From positions 1 to 36,336 of the forward strand of contig JAOZVI010000011.1 in assembly GCA_029938265.1 (NCBI GenBank): a stretch of 36,336 nt of DNA. The letters are read 5' to 3'. The translations under genes and the position numbers were made by a program. The stretch comes from Flavobacteriaceae bacterium (GTDB taxonomy: Bacteria; Bacteroidota; Bacteroidia; Flavobacteriales; Flavobacteriaceae). Positions 6,991-15,555 of the stretch are shown piece after piece. The notes below the pieces were generated by a model that saw nothing but the letters and a program-made list of their open reading frames with translations, did not search any database and was not told where the DNA came from. How positions within the stretch are numbered: position 1 is the first letter of the stretch; the number at the start of each line of letters is the position of its first letter.

Positions 6991-8736
6991 ATGAAAATAT
7001 CAGCAGGCGAATACATTGCAAAATTTTTAAAGAAAGAAAAAGTGGAAGTGGTATTTGGTATCATTGATGGTACATACCAAGGGTTAATTGCAGGATTGAA
7101 AAAGGAAGGAATTAGATTAATTACACCACGTCACGAAACAAGTGCAGCTCACATGGCTGGTGCATATGCTCGTGTGACTGGAAAATTGGGTGTTTGTTTG
7201 GCGAGTAATGGTCCGGGAGTTGCAAATATTTTACCGGGTGTCACTGTTGAAAATGCTGAAGGTAATAGGGTCTTGTTGATTACTAGTTCTCGTAGATTTG
7301 GTATTGGTTACCCTGATAGAGGAGGTACTTACCAATATTTTGACCAAGTGGGCGTTATTAAAAATATTTCAAAATATTCAGTAACTACGCCGCATGTAGG
7401 CAGAGTGCCAGAATTGATGAAAAAAGCTTTGCGAAAAAGTTTTACCGGTCGTCCGGGTATAGTACATTTTGATCTGCCAGAGAATATAATGAATACTAAG
7501 GTTGAATTTCCTGAATTACAAGATCCAAAAACTTATAGACTGAACTACCGATTAAATGCTTCTAAATCTCAAATAGAAGAGGCGGTTAGTATTTTACTGC
7601 AAGCAAAAAAACCGATTATTCATGCCGGAAGTGGAGTTGTGCATTCAGGCGCTTTTGACGAATTGAAAGAGATAGCAGAATTATTAAAAATGCCGGTAGT
7701 TACAAGTTGGGCAGCTAGAGGAGTTTTAGCTGAAGACTCTGATCTTGCTATTCCAATGGTTCATATTGATGTAAATAATAAAGCCAGAAAAGAAGCTGAT
7801 GCGGTTTTGGTTTTAGGTTCACGTTTGGGGGAAACCGATTGGTGGGGTAAAGCACCTTATTGGAATACACCCGATAAACAAAAGTTAATTCAGGTGGATA
7901 TTGATGAAGAGGTTATTGGTAATATTCGACCGGTAGATGTGCCTGTTTTGGCTGATATCAAAGCCTTTTTAAAAGAACTGATAACTGAATTAAAATCAAA
8001 GGTTTTTGATACTTTCCCGGAAAGAGAAAAGTTTATGACTGAACTTCAAAAAGCTGCTAATAAAGACAGAGCCAAATTGGATAAAAAATTAGAAGATAAA
8101 AAATCACCAATGATTACAGCCCATGTTCCTAATATTGCAGGAAAAGTTTTGCCAAAAGATTCTATTGTTGTTTTTGATGGTGGTAACTCGGCTGTTTGGG
8201 GTAATTTCTTTCATAAAGTAACAACACCAAACACGACGCTTTCTACTTTTAAATTTGGAATGTTAGGTGCAGGTGTTGGTCAGGCCTTAGGTGCAGCAGC
8301 AGCATTTCCTGATCGTCAGGTTTACTGTATTATTGGAGATGGTGCAATGGGATTTCATCCTCAAGAAATTGAAACAGCCATAAGAAATGACTTAAAACCA
8401 ATCTTTTTTGTAATCTGTGATAGACAGTGGGGAATGGTAAAAATGACACAGCAGTTTGCTATGAAACCAATTAAAACCATGATCAAAAAAGAACTTTCTG
8501 CTGAAGAAACGATTAATACAGATCTTGGTGAGATTCAATTTGATAAGCTGGCAGAGAGTATGGGTGCACATGGTGAGAGAGTATCATCACCTGAAGAATT
8601 ACAACCCGCAATTGAAAGATGTGTTAAAGCTGATAAATGTGCGGTTATTCATGTAGATGTTGATCATGTAAAACATATGTGGGCTCCGGGATTGTTGAAT
8701 TTTAAGGCTATGCATCAAGAACCAAAAGGGAAATAA
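6991..8736 (+). CDS. Thiamine diphosphate-dependent enzyme of the acetolactate synthase/decarboxylase family
   Basis: 581 residues with the three-domain layout of the acetolactate synthase, pyruvate oxidase and 2-oxo acid decarboxylase family. The cofactor-activating glutamate is E49 (PRHETSAAHMAGAYAR), Q119 lies in YFDQVG, a central domain spans about 190-335, and the ThDP domain is C-terminal with GDGAMG at 449-454. The second magnesium ligand, usually the last N of the GDG-x(24-27)-NN motif, is D477 (ICDRQWG), exactly 27 residues after D450, so the motif is altered but still has an acidic ligand. I cannot tell whether it is a lyase, decarboxylase or carboligase. No small regulatory IlvN-like subunit is adjacent, which argues against canonical acetolactate synthase. 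A BASS-family transporter gene follows. Confidence 0.8.
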   Translation: MKISAGEYIAKFLKKEKVEVVFGIIDGTYQGLIAGLKKEGIRLITPRHETSAAHMAGAYARVTGKLGVCLASNGPGVANILPGVTVENAEGNRVLLITSSRRFGIGYPDRGGTYQYFDQVGVIKNISKYSVTTPHVGRVPELMKKALRKSFTGRPGIVHFDLPENIMNTKVEFPELQDPKTYRLNYRLNASKSQIEEAVSILLQAKKPIIHAGSGVVHSGAFDELKEIAELLKMPVVTSWAARGVLAEDSDLAIPMVHIDVNNKARKEADAVLVLGSRLGETDWWGKAPYWNTPDKQKLIQVDIDEEVIGNIRPVDVPVLADIKAFLKELITELKSKVFDTFPEREKFMTELQKAANKDRAKLDKKLEDKKSPMITAHVPNIAGKVLPKDSIVVFDGGNSAVWGNFFHKVTTPNTTLSTFKFGMLGAGVGQALGAAAAFPDRQVYCIIGDGAMGFHPQEIETAIRNDLKPIFFVICDRQWGMVKMTQQFAMKPIKTMIKKELSAEETINTDLGEIQFDKLAESMGAHGERVSSPEELQPAIERCVKADKCAVIHVDVDHVKHMWAPGLLNFKAMHQEPKGK

Positions 8737-8852
8737 TAACCGACAAAATATTATAATGAAATAAATATCATTTAAAAAATTTCCAATATTTTACAAATGA
8801 ACTTTTGGTAAAACTTTATGTATATTGTTGACATAATTTTTAGAAATATTTT

Positions 8853-9767
8853 ATGAATCAAGTAGATGATTTAATTTTAAATTTTGACCCAAGCAGTTTA
8901 ATATTGCTAAATGTAATTTTGGCAATTATTATGTTTGGAGTTTCTCTCGACTTAAAGTTAGATGATTTTAAGCGCATTTTACGCAATCCAAAAGGGCCAA
9001 TCATTGGTTTGATCGCTCAATTCTTATTATTGCCTGCATTTACTTTTGGTTTGACATTATTGATAAAACCTGCACCATCGATTGCTTTAGGGATGATTTT
9101 GGTAAGTTCTTGTCCTGGCGGAAATATCTCAAATTTCTTTACAAATTATGCTAAAGGTAATACTGCATTATCTGTAAGTATGACTTCAATATCAACAGTT
9201 TTAGCAATATTTATGACACCCATAAATTTACATTTATGGGGTGGTTTGAATCCTGAAACAGCAGCATTGTTAACAAAAGTAAATATAAGTTTTTGGGATA
9301 TGCTCTTAACTATATTCGTTATTTTGGGAATACCCCTAATTCTAGGGATGTATTTTGCAACTAAAAAACCAAAAATAGCTAAGAAATTAAGGGTGCCTTT
9401 TAAGTATGCTTCAATAATATTTTTCATAGGATTTGTGATTGCCGCCTTTTCAAAAAATTTGGATAATTTTTTAACTTATATTAAGTATGTTATGTATATC
9501 GTTGCTGTTCATAATATTGTAGCATTATCACTTGGATACTTTTCGGCAAAATTTGGAAAATTACCTGAAAGAGATAGAAGAGCGATTACAATGGAAGTTG
9601 GAATTCAAAATTCAGCATTGGGATTAATTCTAATTTTTAACTTTTTTAATGGCTTGGGCGGAATGGCTTTGATCACTGCCTGGTGGGGTATTTGGCATAT
9701 CATTGCGGGATTGACTCTAGGTACTTATTGGTCTAGGAGAAAAATTCCACAGGTAACAACAGAATAA
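8853..9767 (+). CDS. Bile acid:sodium symporter (BASS) family transporter
   Basis: A 304-residue polytopic membrane protein with about nine or ten hydrophobic helices. Family hallmarks are SCPGGNISNFF, an unwound crossover segment of the BASS/ASBT fold, and the later EVGIQNSALGL. Bacterial BASS proteins carry organic anions, including 2-oxo acids and pantothenate-type compounds, usually with sodium. Its position between a ThDP enzyme and two SDR genes suggests that it moves a 2-oxo acid or hydroxy acid used by the cluster; this is inference. It is 116 bases after the ThDP gene and 12 bases before the next. A clear paralogue is encoded at 24764-25690 on the other strand. Confidence 0.85.
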   Translation: MNQVDDLILNFDPSSLILLNVILAIIMFGVSLDLKLDDFKRILRNPKGPIIGLIAQFLLLPAFTFGLTLLIKPAPSIALGMILVSSCPGGNISNFFTNYAKGNTALSVSMTSISTVLAIFMTPINLHLWGGLNPETAALLTKVNISFWDMLLTIFVILGIPLILGMYFATKKPKIAKKLRVPFKYASIIFFIGFVIAAFSKNLDNFLTYIKYVMYIVAVHNIVALSLGYFSAKFGKLPERDRRAITMEVGIQNSALGLILIFNFFNGLGGMALITAWWGIWHIIAGLTLGTYWSRRKIPQVTTE

Positions 9768-9779
9768 TTCTATAAAAAA

Positions 9780-10745
9780 ATGAATAAAAAGAAAAGAATT
9801 TTGGTAACCGGAGCAGAAGGTTATATAGGAAAAAAAATGATCAAAAAATTTATTGATAATCCCGAATATATCGAAGTAGTTGTTGGAATTGATATTAAAG
9901 AATCAAATGATTATGCCAAAGATAATTTCCATTTTATTCAGTGTGATATTTTATCAGAAGTGCCTGATCAATTAATTGAAGAGTACCAAATAAACACAAT
10001 TATACATTTAGCTTCTATTGTAAAAGCTCCAAAAGGGATGACAAGAGAAACCATGTATAAAATTGATGTTGTTGGTACAAAAAAACTGTATGAAAGTGCA
10101 ATTAAAAACAAGGTTGATCAATTTATTATTACTACAAGTGGCGCTTCTTATGGTTACTATAAAGATAATCCCGAGTGGTTAAAGGAAGATGATGAAATAA
10201 GAGGAAATGATGAATTTGCCTATTCTAAACACAAAAGGTTAATTGAAGAAATGCTTTTGGATTACCGTATAAAAAATGATTTGCCAAAACAGCTGATCTT
10301 ACGCCCTGGAACGATTTTAGGAAAAGGAGTTTCAAATCAAATAACGGATATTTTTGAAAAAGCTCTTATTACCGGAATAAAAAATGCCAAAACACCTTTT
10401 GTCTTTATTTGGGATGAGGATGTTATTAATATTATTTATCAGGGAATTTTTGATAATAAAACCGGAATTTATAATTTAGCAGGAGATGGTTATTTAACAT
10501 TGCCACAAATCGCAAAGATCTTAAAAAAACCATTTTTTGGAATACCGGTTAATTTTATGAAAATGGTTTTAGGTTTTATGAAAAAATTAAATTTAACCCA
10601 ATACGGTCCGGAGCAAGTAAAATTTTTATTATACCGCCCTGTATTGTCAAACGAAAAGTTAAAATCTGAATTTAAATATACACCTACGTATTCTAGTAAA
10701 GAAGTTTTCGAATATTATTTAAAAAATAATCCGGCCGGCAGTTAA
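9780..10745 (+). CDS. NAD(P)-dependent epimerase/dehydratase family protein (extended SDR)
   Basis: 321 residues, extended SDR fold. The dinucleotide motif is TGAEGYIG (10-17) and an acidic residue ends strand two (GIDIKE, D38), favouring NAD. HLAS is at 76-79, S120 and S123 lie in TTSGASYG, and the catalytic YxxxK is Y148/K152. RPGTILGKG matches the substrate-binding block of sugar epimerases and related reductases. The C-terminal third (EVFEYYLKNNPAGS at the end) is typical in size. Substrate is unknown: it could act on a nucleotide sugar, but the neighbouring ThDP enzyme and transporter would also fit a small hydroxy- or keto-compound. It is 12 bases after the transporter gene. Confidence 0.75.
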   Translation: MNKKKRILVTGAEGYIGKKMIKKFIDNPEYIEVVVGIDIKESNDYAKDNFHFIQCDILSEVPDQLIEEYQINTIIHLASIVKAPKGMTRETMYKIDVVGTKKLYESAIKNKVDQFIITTSGASYGYYKDNPEWLKEDDEIRGNDEFAYSKHKRLIEEMLLDYRIKNDLPKQLILRPGTILGKGVSNQITDIFEKALITGIKNAKTPFVFIWDEDVINIIYQGIFDNKTGIYNLAGDGYLTLPQIAKILKKPFFGIPVNFMKMVLGFMKKLNLTQYGPEQVKFLLYRPVLSNEKLKSEFKYTPTYSSKEVFEYYLKNNPAGS

Positions 10746-10798
10746 TTAAAAAGGGGGAGAAAAAAGAACCACCGAACCGAATTACACTTACACTTCAT

Positions 10799-11605
10799 AT
10801 GTATAACGTAAAAGAACATCAAAAAATTGTTGTGATCACTGGCGCAGGCAGTGGTATAGGAGCCGAATTTGTAAGATATTTCAATAATCGAGATTGTAAA
10901 ATTGCTTTGCTTGATATTTCATTAAACGGAATGCAAAGTTTAGTGGATGATCTAAGTATGCTCAAAGAGAATTATTTGTTGGTTGAAATTGATATTACAG
11001 AAGAAGAAAAAGTTAAAAATGCTTTTAAAAGTATTGTGCAAAAGTTCAATTCTATTGATATATTGGTTAATAATGCGGGTATTAGTCAGATCAGTTTATT
11101 TGAAAAAACCGACCTAAGTATTTTTAAAAAAGTGATAGACGTTAATTTTTATGGCACTGTTTATTGTACAAAATACGCGCTTTTACAGCTTAAAAAATCA
11201 AAGGGTCAAATTATTACAATATCTAGTGTTGCTGGTTTTTCACCGCTTTACGGAAGAACTGCTTATGCTGCAAGTAAACATGCTTTGCACGGTTTTATGA
11301 ATTCGCTTCAAGCTGAGCTTAGAAGCGATGAAGTAAGTGTTTTATTGGCTTGTCCGTCATTTGTAAAGACCAATATTGAAGATCGGACTTTTAATGAGCA
11401 GGGTTTGCCTTTCGGAGAAAAAAAAGGCACACCGGGTGAAGTAATGACACCAAATTATGTTGTTTCTCAAATTATGAAAGGTGTGAAAAAGGAAAAGGGT
11501 ATTATTTATATTTCAAAAATATCAAAGATATCAAGACTTATTTCTTTTTTCTTTCCAAAAGTATTTGAACGTAAAATGGTTGAAAGAGTAAAAGCAGATT
11601 TCTAG
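10799..11605 (+). CDS. SDR family NAD(P)-dependent oxidoreductase
   Basis: A 268-residue classical SDR. TGAGSGIG is at 14-21, and LLDI ends with an acidic residue at D39, suggesting NAD preference. VNNAG is at 90-94; catalytic N116, S143, Y156 and K160 are all present (YAASK). A C-terminal extension (KISRLISFFFPKVFERKMVERVKADF region) has an amphipathic, membrane-binding look found in some lipid- or retinol-type SDRs. The 53-base gap after the previous gene contains an unusual purine run, AAGGGGGAGAAAAAAG, about 35-50 bases before the ATG, too far to be the ribosome-binding site. Probably the last gene of the five-gene group; a convergent gene ends 21 bases later. Confidence 0.8.
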   Translation: MYNVKEHQKIVVITGAGSGIGAEFVRYFNNRDCKIALLDISLNGMQSLVDDLSMLKENYLLVEIDITEEEKVKNAFKSIVQKFNSIDILVNNAGISQISLFEKTDLSIFKKVIDVNFYGTVYCTKYALLQLKKSKGQIITISSVAGFSPLYGRTAYAASKHALHGFMNSLQAELRSDEVSVLLACPSFVKTNIEDRTFNEQGLPFGEKKGTPGEVMTPNYVVSQIMKGVKKEKGIIYISKISKISRLISFFFPKVFERKMVERVKADF

Positions 11606-11626
11606 ATTTTTTATAAATAAAGTGGG

Positions 11627-12967
11627 TTAGTATAGTTTTATAATATCAGCTCCTCTAAAATAATGCATTAAAATTTTGTTGTAATCATAACCTTTTTCAC
11701 CCATTACTGCAGCTCCTATTTGGCATAAACCTACACCATGACCCCAGCCAGCTCCACGTAATATAAACTTCTGAGGTACTCCATCATTCTCTTCTTGTTT
11801 TTCGATTGTAAAAGCAGCGCTGTAAAGATGAGAATCACTAAGTATTCTACGAATTTCAAGCTCTTTACCTATTATTTTGGTCAATTTAGAGCCTACAATT
11901 TTCAATTTTATTAATCTTGAGGAATCCCCACGCTTAACCGGAATCAAGTCAATGATATTACCAAAATCAAAAGCCGATTTTGTATTTATCAATTTAGCAA
12001 TTTCTTCCTGAGTGTATGCTACAGTCCAACGATAAAAATCTTTTGCCGAATGGTCATAATCATTTAAGACCTGACTTAAAACCTTGTCATCATTAGTATT
12101 ACAAAAGGCTTCAGGATTACCATTAATAAACTTTTCAGCATTAGCTTCATCACTAAAATCTAAATTAAAACCTTTAGGTGCATTATCCAAATCTGGGAAA
12201 GATTTTAAATAAGAATGATTTATTGGTTCCCAGCAATTTTCAAATTTTTCGGTAATACCACCACAACTCTTAGAAAATCTTGCATCTGCAATTTTACCTT
12301 CACTCATTAAAACCACACCTTCTGTTTCTTTAATTGCTTTGATTACATTTGGATTATGAGCCCTGGTTGTTCCCTGGTATCTTTGGCAGTGATCATCAGC
12401 ACAAACATGGAAATCGTGGTGATCTTCCCTGTCATACCAACGTATGTATTCGTCTTTAGTTTCGTGAATTAGTGAGTAATCACCTTCAGTATCACTCAAT
12501 TCATTCTGTTTTTCTATCTGTGCTAATAGCCAGCTACGAGAAATAATAGCATGTGATTTTAATAATTCCAGAGAGCTGTCACCTCGCATTTCCGAAGAAA
12601 TAACACTGTATAAATAGTTCTCGATAGGAAGAACATTAATCAATTGAACTTTACCATCAATTATTTTAAACTTAATATCACCTTGAAATTTTTGAATTTC
12701 TTTTTGTTCCCAATGAAATCCTATTCCGATTACAACATCAATTACAGTACATGCACTATTTTCAAAATCTGAAGGAGATAAATTTAAACCATCAGGAAAT
12801 TTAAACCTTGAATTTTTCGTACTAACGATTATTTTACCTTCCTCAGAACTTATGGTGCATTTCTCAGAAAAAGCCTGACCATTTTTATTAAACAAATAGT
12901 TTCCGTTAAATACAACTTTAATGTTATCACTTAACAATATCCCTACTTCTACTTTTGGAGTTTTCAT
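11627..12967 (-). CDS. SpoIID/LytB-domain protein (lytic transglycosylase family), no signal peptide
   Basis: 446 residues of the SpoIID/LytB amidase-enhancer family; in sporulating Firmicutes SpoIID is a lytic transglycosylase acting on stem-peptide-free glycan. The equivalent of the catalytic glutamate is E126 in SVISSEMRG. The zinc-site cluster HVCADDHCQRYQG supplies H187, C189, H193 and C194. KSHAIISRSW and the terminal GWGHGVGLCQIGA (407-419) are family signatures, so the enzyme looks intact. Unlike exported relatives, the N-terminus (MKTPKVEVGILLSDNIKVVF) has no signal peptide. Upstream in frame there is only a short AT-rich stretch to a TGA at 13004-13006, with no ATG. It is last in the GT2-DUF4922-SpoIID operon, whose other products are also cytoplasmic. 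Substrate is therefore uncertain. Confidence 0.85.
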   Translation of the reverse strand: MKTPKVEVGILLSDNIKVVFNGNYLFNKNGQAFSEKCTISSEEGKIIVSTKNSRFKFPDGLNLSPSDFENSACTVIDVVIGIGFHWEQKEIQKFQGDIKFKIIDGKVQLINVLPIENYLYSVISSEMRGDSSLELLKSHAIISRSWLLAQIEKQNELSDTEGDYSLIHETKDEYIRWYDREDHHDFHVCADDHCQRYQGTTRAHNPNVIKAIKETEGVVLMSEGKIADARFSKSCGGITEKFENCWEPINHSYLKSFPDLDNAPKGFNLDFSDEANAEKFINGNPEAFCNTNDDKVLSQVLNDYDHSAKDFYRWTVAYTQEEIAKLINTKSAFDFGNIIDLIPVKRGDSSRLIKLKIVGSKLTKIIGKELEIRRILSDSHLYSAAFTIEKQEENDGVPQKFILRGAGWGHGVGLCQIGAAVMGEKGYDYNKILMHYFRGADIIKLY

Positions 12968-12999
12968 CTTTTTAAAATATTTTTTTAACAGTGAACTTG

Positions 13000-13015
13000 C
13001 CTGTCAGTAGACAGG
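13000..13015. repeat. Small perfect hairpin CCTGTC-AGTA-GACAGG
   Basis: A 6-bp perfect inverted repeat with a 4-base loop in the 120-base gap between the DUF4922 and SpoIID genes. It is GC-richer than its surroundings. No T-run follows on either strand, so it is not a classical terminator. It could be an mRNA processing or stability element, or a copy of a dispersed genomic palindrome. Confidence 0.5.
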
Positions 13016-13087
13016 GTGGAGGTGTCTTTTTAATAAAAAGATTTCTCCATTTCATTTCACTCCAGTCCGAATGATGTAAATAAAACT

Positions 13088-14029
13088 TTATTCTCCTAGC
13101 ATCACCAGTAACTTATCAAAGTTCTCTTTTGAAACTGTAATCTGTTGGAAAACATCTTTAATATCTTCTTTTGTAATTTTTTCAAAATCTTTTTCTAACG
13201 GAAATATTAACGTTCCTCCCATATCAACAGATGCTGGACTAAACAAAATATTATCATCTCCTTCAGCAAAAAATTGCCATGGGCGGTGCAAATTTCTTAT
13301 AAAAATGAACACTCGGTGCTTACCTTCTACAAAGTAAGAAAGTAGGTTGAGCATTGGTGCTTCACCTTTTTCTAACTCTTTACTATATTGATGGATCTTC
13401 TGAAAAACATCATTTAAAACTCCTTTGTTTTCTCCTTCCAATACAACATAACGGCGCAAAGTATCGTCAACTGCTGTTACTTCTATTTCACCATATCCTT
13501 CTACTTTTTTACCGTATTTGGTTTTAATAGTTTCCCATTCTTTTTCAATAGGCAGAAAACCTAAATTACCGGCTTGAAAATGTAGGTGATCAGGTGCAGA
13601 AGCGCCACATTTTGGTGCATTGTAGAATATTACAGTTTCAGGTAGATCTTTGCTTAAAGAAATAAAGTTTATAAATTCAGTTTCTATCTGTTGATCTATA
13701 TGAGCTACATTTGAGATTGTGAAATGTTCTTTGAAAATAGGAAAAGGATTAACTAAAATCTCATAATTATCACCCCACAGTACCTCAGTTTGAATATCAG
13801 GACGGTTTGCTTTACAAAGGAAGCATTTTCTTTCTTGAATGGATTTCTTATCTAGTTTTGCAGCTGATGAAATGATACGTTTTGGATTGTATTGAATATT
13901 GATATCAAAACCATTAAAATTAAAGGTTTTTAATTGCGCATTGTTTAGCCCCTCGCGGTTCTCTGCAAACATGGGCCAATCTCTCAACTGTTCTTTGTAT
14001 AATTTTTTTGCTTTGTTTTGATATGACAT
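13088..14029 (-). CDS. DUF4922 protein, GalT/HIT-like nucleotidyltransferase or phosphorylase
   Basis: 313 residues. I read this as a GalT-branch HIT-superfamily protein. KCFLCKANRP (68-77) resembles the zinc-binding CFLCxGN of galactose-1-phosphate uridylyltransferase. NPFPIFKEHFTI (94-105) resembles the NPFP strand of GalT and Ap4A phosphorylases. CGASAPDHLHFQAG (141-154) carries an HLHFQ (148-152) in place of the HPHGQ nucleophile motif. Such enzymes form a nucleotidyl-histidine intermediate and act on NDP-sugars or dinucleotides, so a sugar-nucleotide exchange or phosphorolysis is predicted; the substrate is unknown. There is no signal peptide. It begins 4 bases after the GT2 stop codon, so translation is probably coupled. 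Assignment to DUF4922 is from memory of the family. Confidence 0.75.
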   Translation of the reverse strand: MSYQNKAKKLYKEQLRDWPMFAENREGLNNAQLKTFNFNGFDINIQYNPKRIISSAAKLDKKSIQERKCFLCKANRPDIQTEVLWGDNYEILVNPFPIFKEHFTISNVAHIDQQIETEFINFISLSKDLPETVIFYNAPKCGASAPDHLHFQAGNLGFLPIEKEWETIKTKYGKKVEGYGEIEVTAVDDTLRRYVVLEGENKGVLNDVFQKIHQYSKELEKGEAPMLNLLSYFVEGKHRVFIFIRNLHRPWQFFAEGDDNILFSPASVDMGGTLIFPLEKDFEKITKEDIKDVFQQITVSKENFDKLLVMLGE

Positions 14030-14033
14030 GGAT

Positions 14034-15503
14034 TTATCCTTGTTTTTTAATCAATTCTTTCCGGGCTATAAACTCGTATGAACGCAATCTGTCTTTATAA
14101 ACATTATGAGCATTAGTTTGTTCGATGCTCAGTGATGCATCAGAGTTTTCCTCCCAACGGCGCACTAAATAAACCGAATCGTAAACACGGCCAATTTGAT
14201 GTGTACGAGAAATTGAAAGACCTAAACCATAATCTTCACCGTAGTTTACATTAGGAATTTTCACATCACGCAACATTGGAGTATAAAATGCACGTGGCGC
14301 TCCAAGTCCGTTAATGCGTAATGCATTATTACGTCCGTTTTCCGGAGTCCATTCTTTATGATCTATTAGACCGGGAGGAATTTCGTTTAGATCAGCATCT
14401 GTAATTGTATAAGAACCAACCACCATTGCAGCATTTTCTTTATAGAATGCTCCAACCATTTTTTCAAGAGTTTTCCCGTCTGAAGTATAAACATCATCAG
14501 AATCTAACTGTACTGCAAATTTACCGCAGTTATCATTATGAACGCCTAAATTCCAACATCCACCAATACCTAGATCAGTTCTTTCAGGAATTATGTGAAC
14601 AATATTATTGAATTCTTTAGCTAATTTTTTCAAGATATCGGTAGTGCCATCTGTAGAGTGATTATCAACCACAATAAGGTTAAAATTAAAATCTGTTTTT
14701 TGTTTCATGACCGAACGTACAGCATCTTCTATAGTTCTTGCTCGATCGCGTACAGGAATGATAACAGAGGCTTCTACAGGATAATCTGCATCCTCAAATT
14801 TAACCTCAGTAAACTCAGGCTTTAGGTATGCGCCAACTTCTTTTAAATATTTAGTAACTGCTTTTTCCATCTCAATTTGTACTCCGCGGTTTGCCGGATC
14901 AACATAATCGAAAATCTTCTTACCAGATTTTCGAGTATCAACTTGGGTTTGAGAATAAAGAAACTCAGCAATATGCTCAATTCCCCAATTTTTAGAGATA
15001 GACAGCCTCATGCTGTAAATCCCTGCATGCTTATAATCTTCAGTAAAATTAGCAGCAGCTTCTTTAAGAGCTTCAGCCTTTACAAACAACATTGGGCCGA
15101 AATTAAAATCATCTCTCAGTGATCCTACTTGATATTCAATCACCGGATGCTTAGTTAGTTTTCCTTTGATATTGTCAGAATAATTTGAATAAACAATCCC
15201 AGCGTTAGTACTAGATGCTATGTATTCAAATCTTTCGATAGCAAAATATCCAAAACTGATGTTTACTTCTTTTGTAATAATAATTGAGTATTCTGTATCA
15301 GATTTTTCAGCAATAGCTTTTACTGCCGATGTCGAAACCATACTTCCCAATTTTAATTTTTGACATTTTGTAGTTGGCATTTTAATAGCTTCTTTGGTAA
15401 CAAGAAAAATACTCTTTACCATTTCACTTGCTTCAAGTTCTTTAATGAACTCATTCTGACTGGGTCCTACATAAAGTAGAAATGCATTTATTTTAGCATT
15501 CAT
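14034..15503 (-). CDS. Glycosyltransferase family 2 protein with an extra N-terminal GT-A-like domain
   Basis: 489 residues. The C-terminal half (about 243-489) is a canonical GT2 domain: EASVIIPVRDRARTIEDAVRSV, VVDNHSTDGT (278-287), and the metal-binding LDSDD (333-337), followed by GEDYGLGLS. The N-terminal 1-235 has a similar rhythm (INAFLLYVG, SDTEYSIIITKE, FGPMLFVKAEALKEA) but no DxD motif, so it looks like a second, degenerate GT-A domain; that is inference. No signal peptide or membrane helix is visible, so it acts in the cytoplasm. It heads the operon with DUF4922 and SpoIID genes and has a good promoter match upstream. The acceptor and donor are unknown. Confidence 0.8.
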   Translation of the reverse strand: MNAKINAFLLYVGPSQNEFIKELEASEMVKSIFLVTKEAIKMPTTKCQKLKLGSMVSTSAVKAIAEKSDTEYSIIITKEVNISFGYFAIERFEYIASSTNAGIVYSNYSDNIKGKLTKHPVIEYQVGSLRDDFNFGPMLFVKAEALKEAAANFTEDYKHAGIYSMRLSISKNWGIEHIAEFLYSQTQVDTRKSGKKIFDYVDPANRGVQIEMEKAVTKYLKEVGAYLKPEFTEVKFEDADYPVEASVIIPVRDRARTIEDAVRSVMKQKTDFNFNLIVVDNHSTDGTTDILKKLAKEFNNIVHIIPERTDLGIGGCWNLGVHNDNCGKFAVQLDSDDVYTSDGKTLEKMVGAFYKENAAMVVGSYTITDADLNEIPPGLIDHKEWTPENGRNNALRINGLGAPRAFYTPMLRDVKIPNVNYGEDYGLGLSISRTHQIGRVYDSVYLVRRWEENSDASLSIEQTNAHNVYKDRLRSYEFIARKELIKKQG

Positions 15504-15555
15504 TATTATTGATTTATATTATCTTTAAAATATTAATATTTTTCTATAAAAATCT

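Noticed and set aside
12981-13020. Hairpin at 13000 as a Rho-independent terminator
   Set aside because: No T-run follows the stem on either strand.
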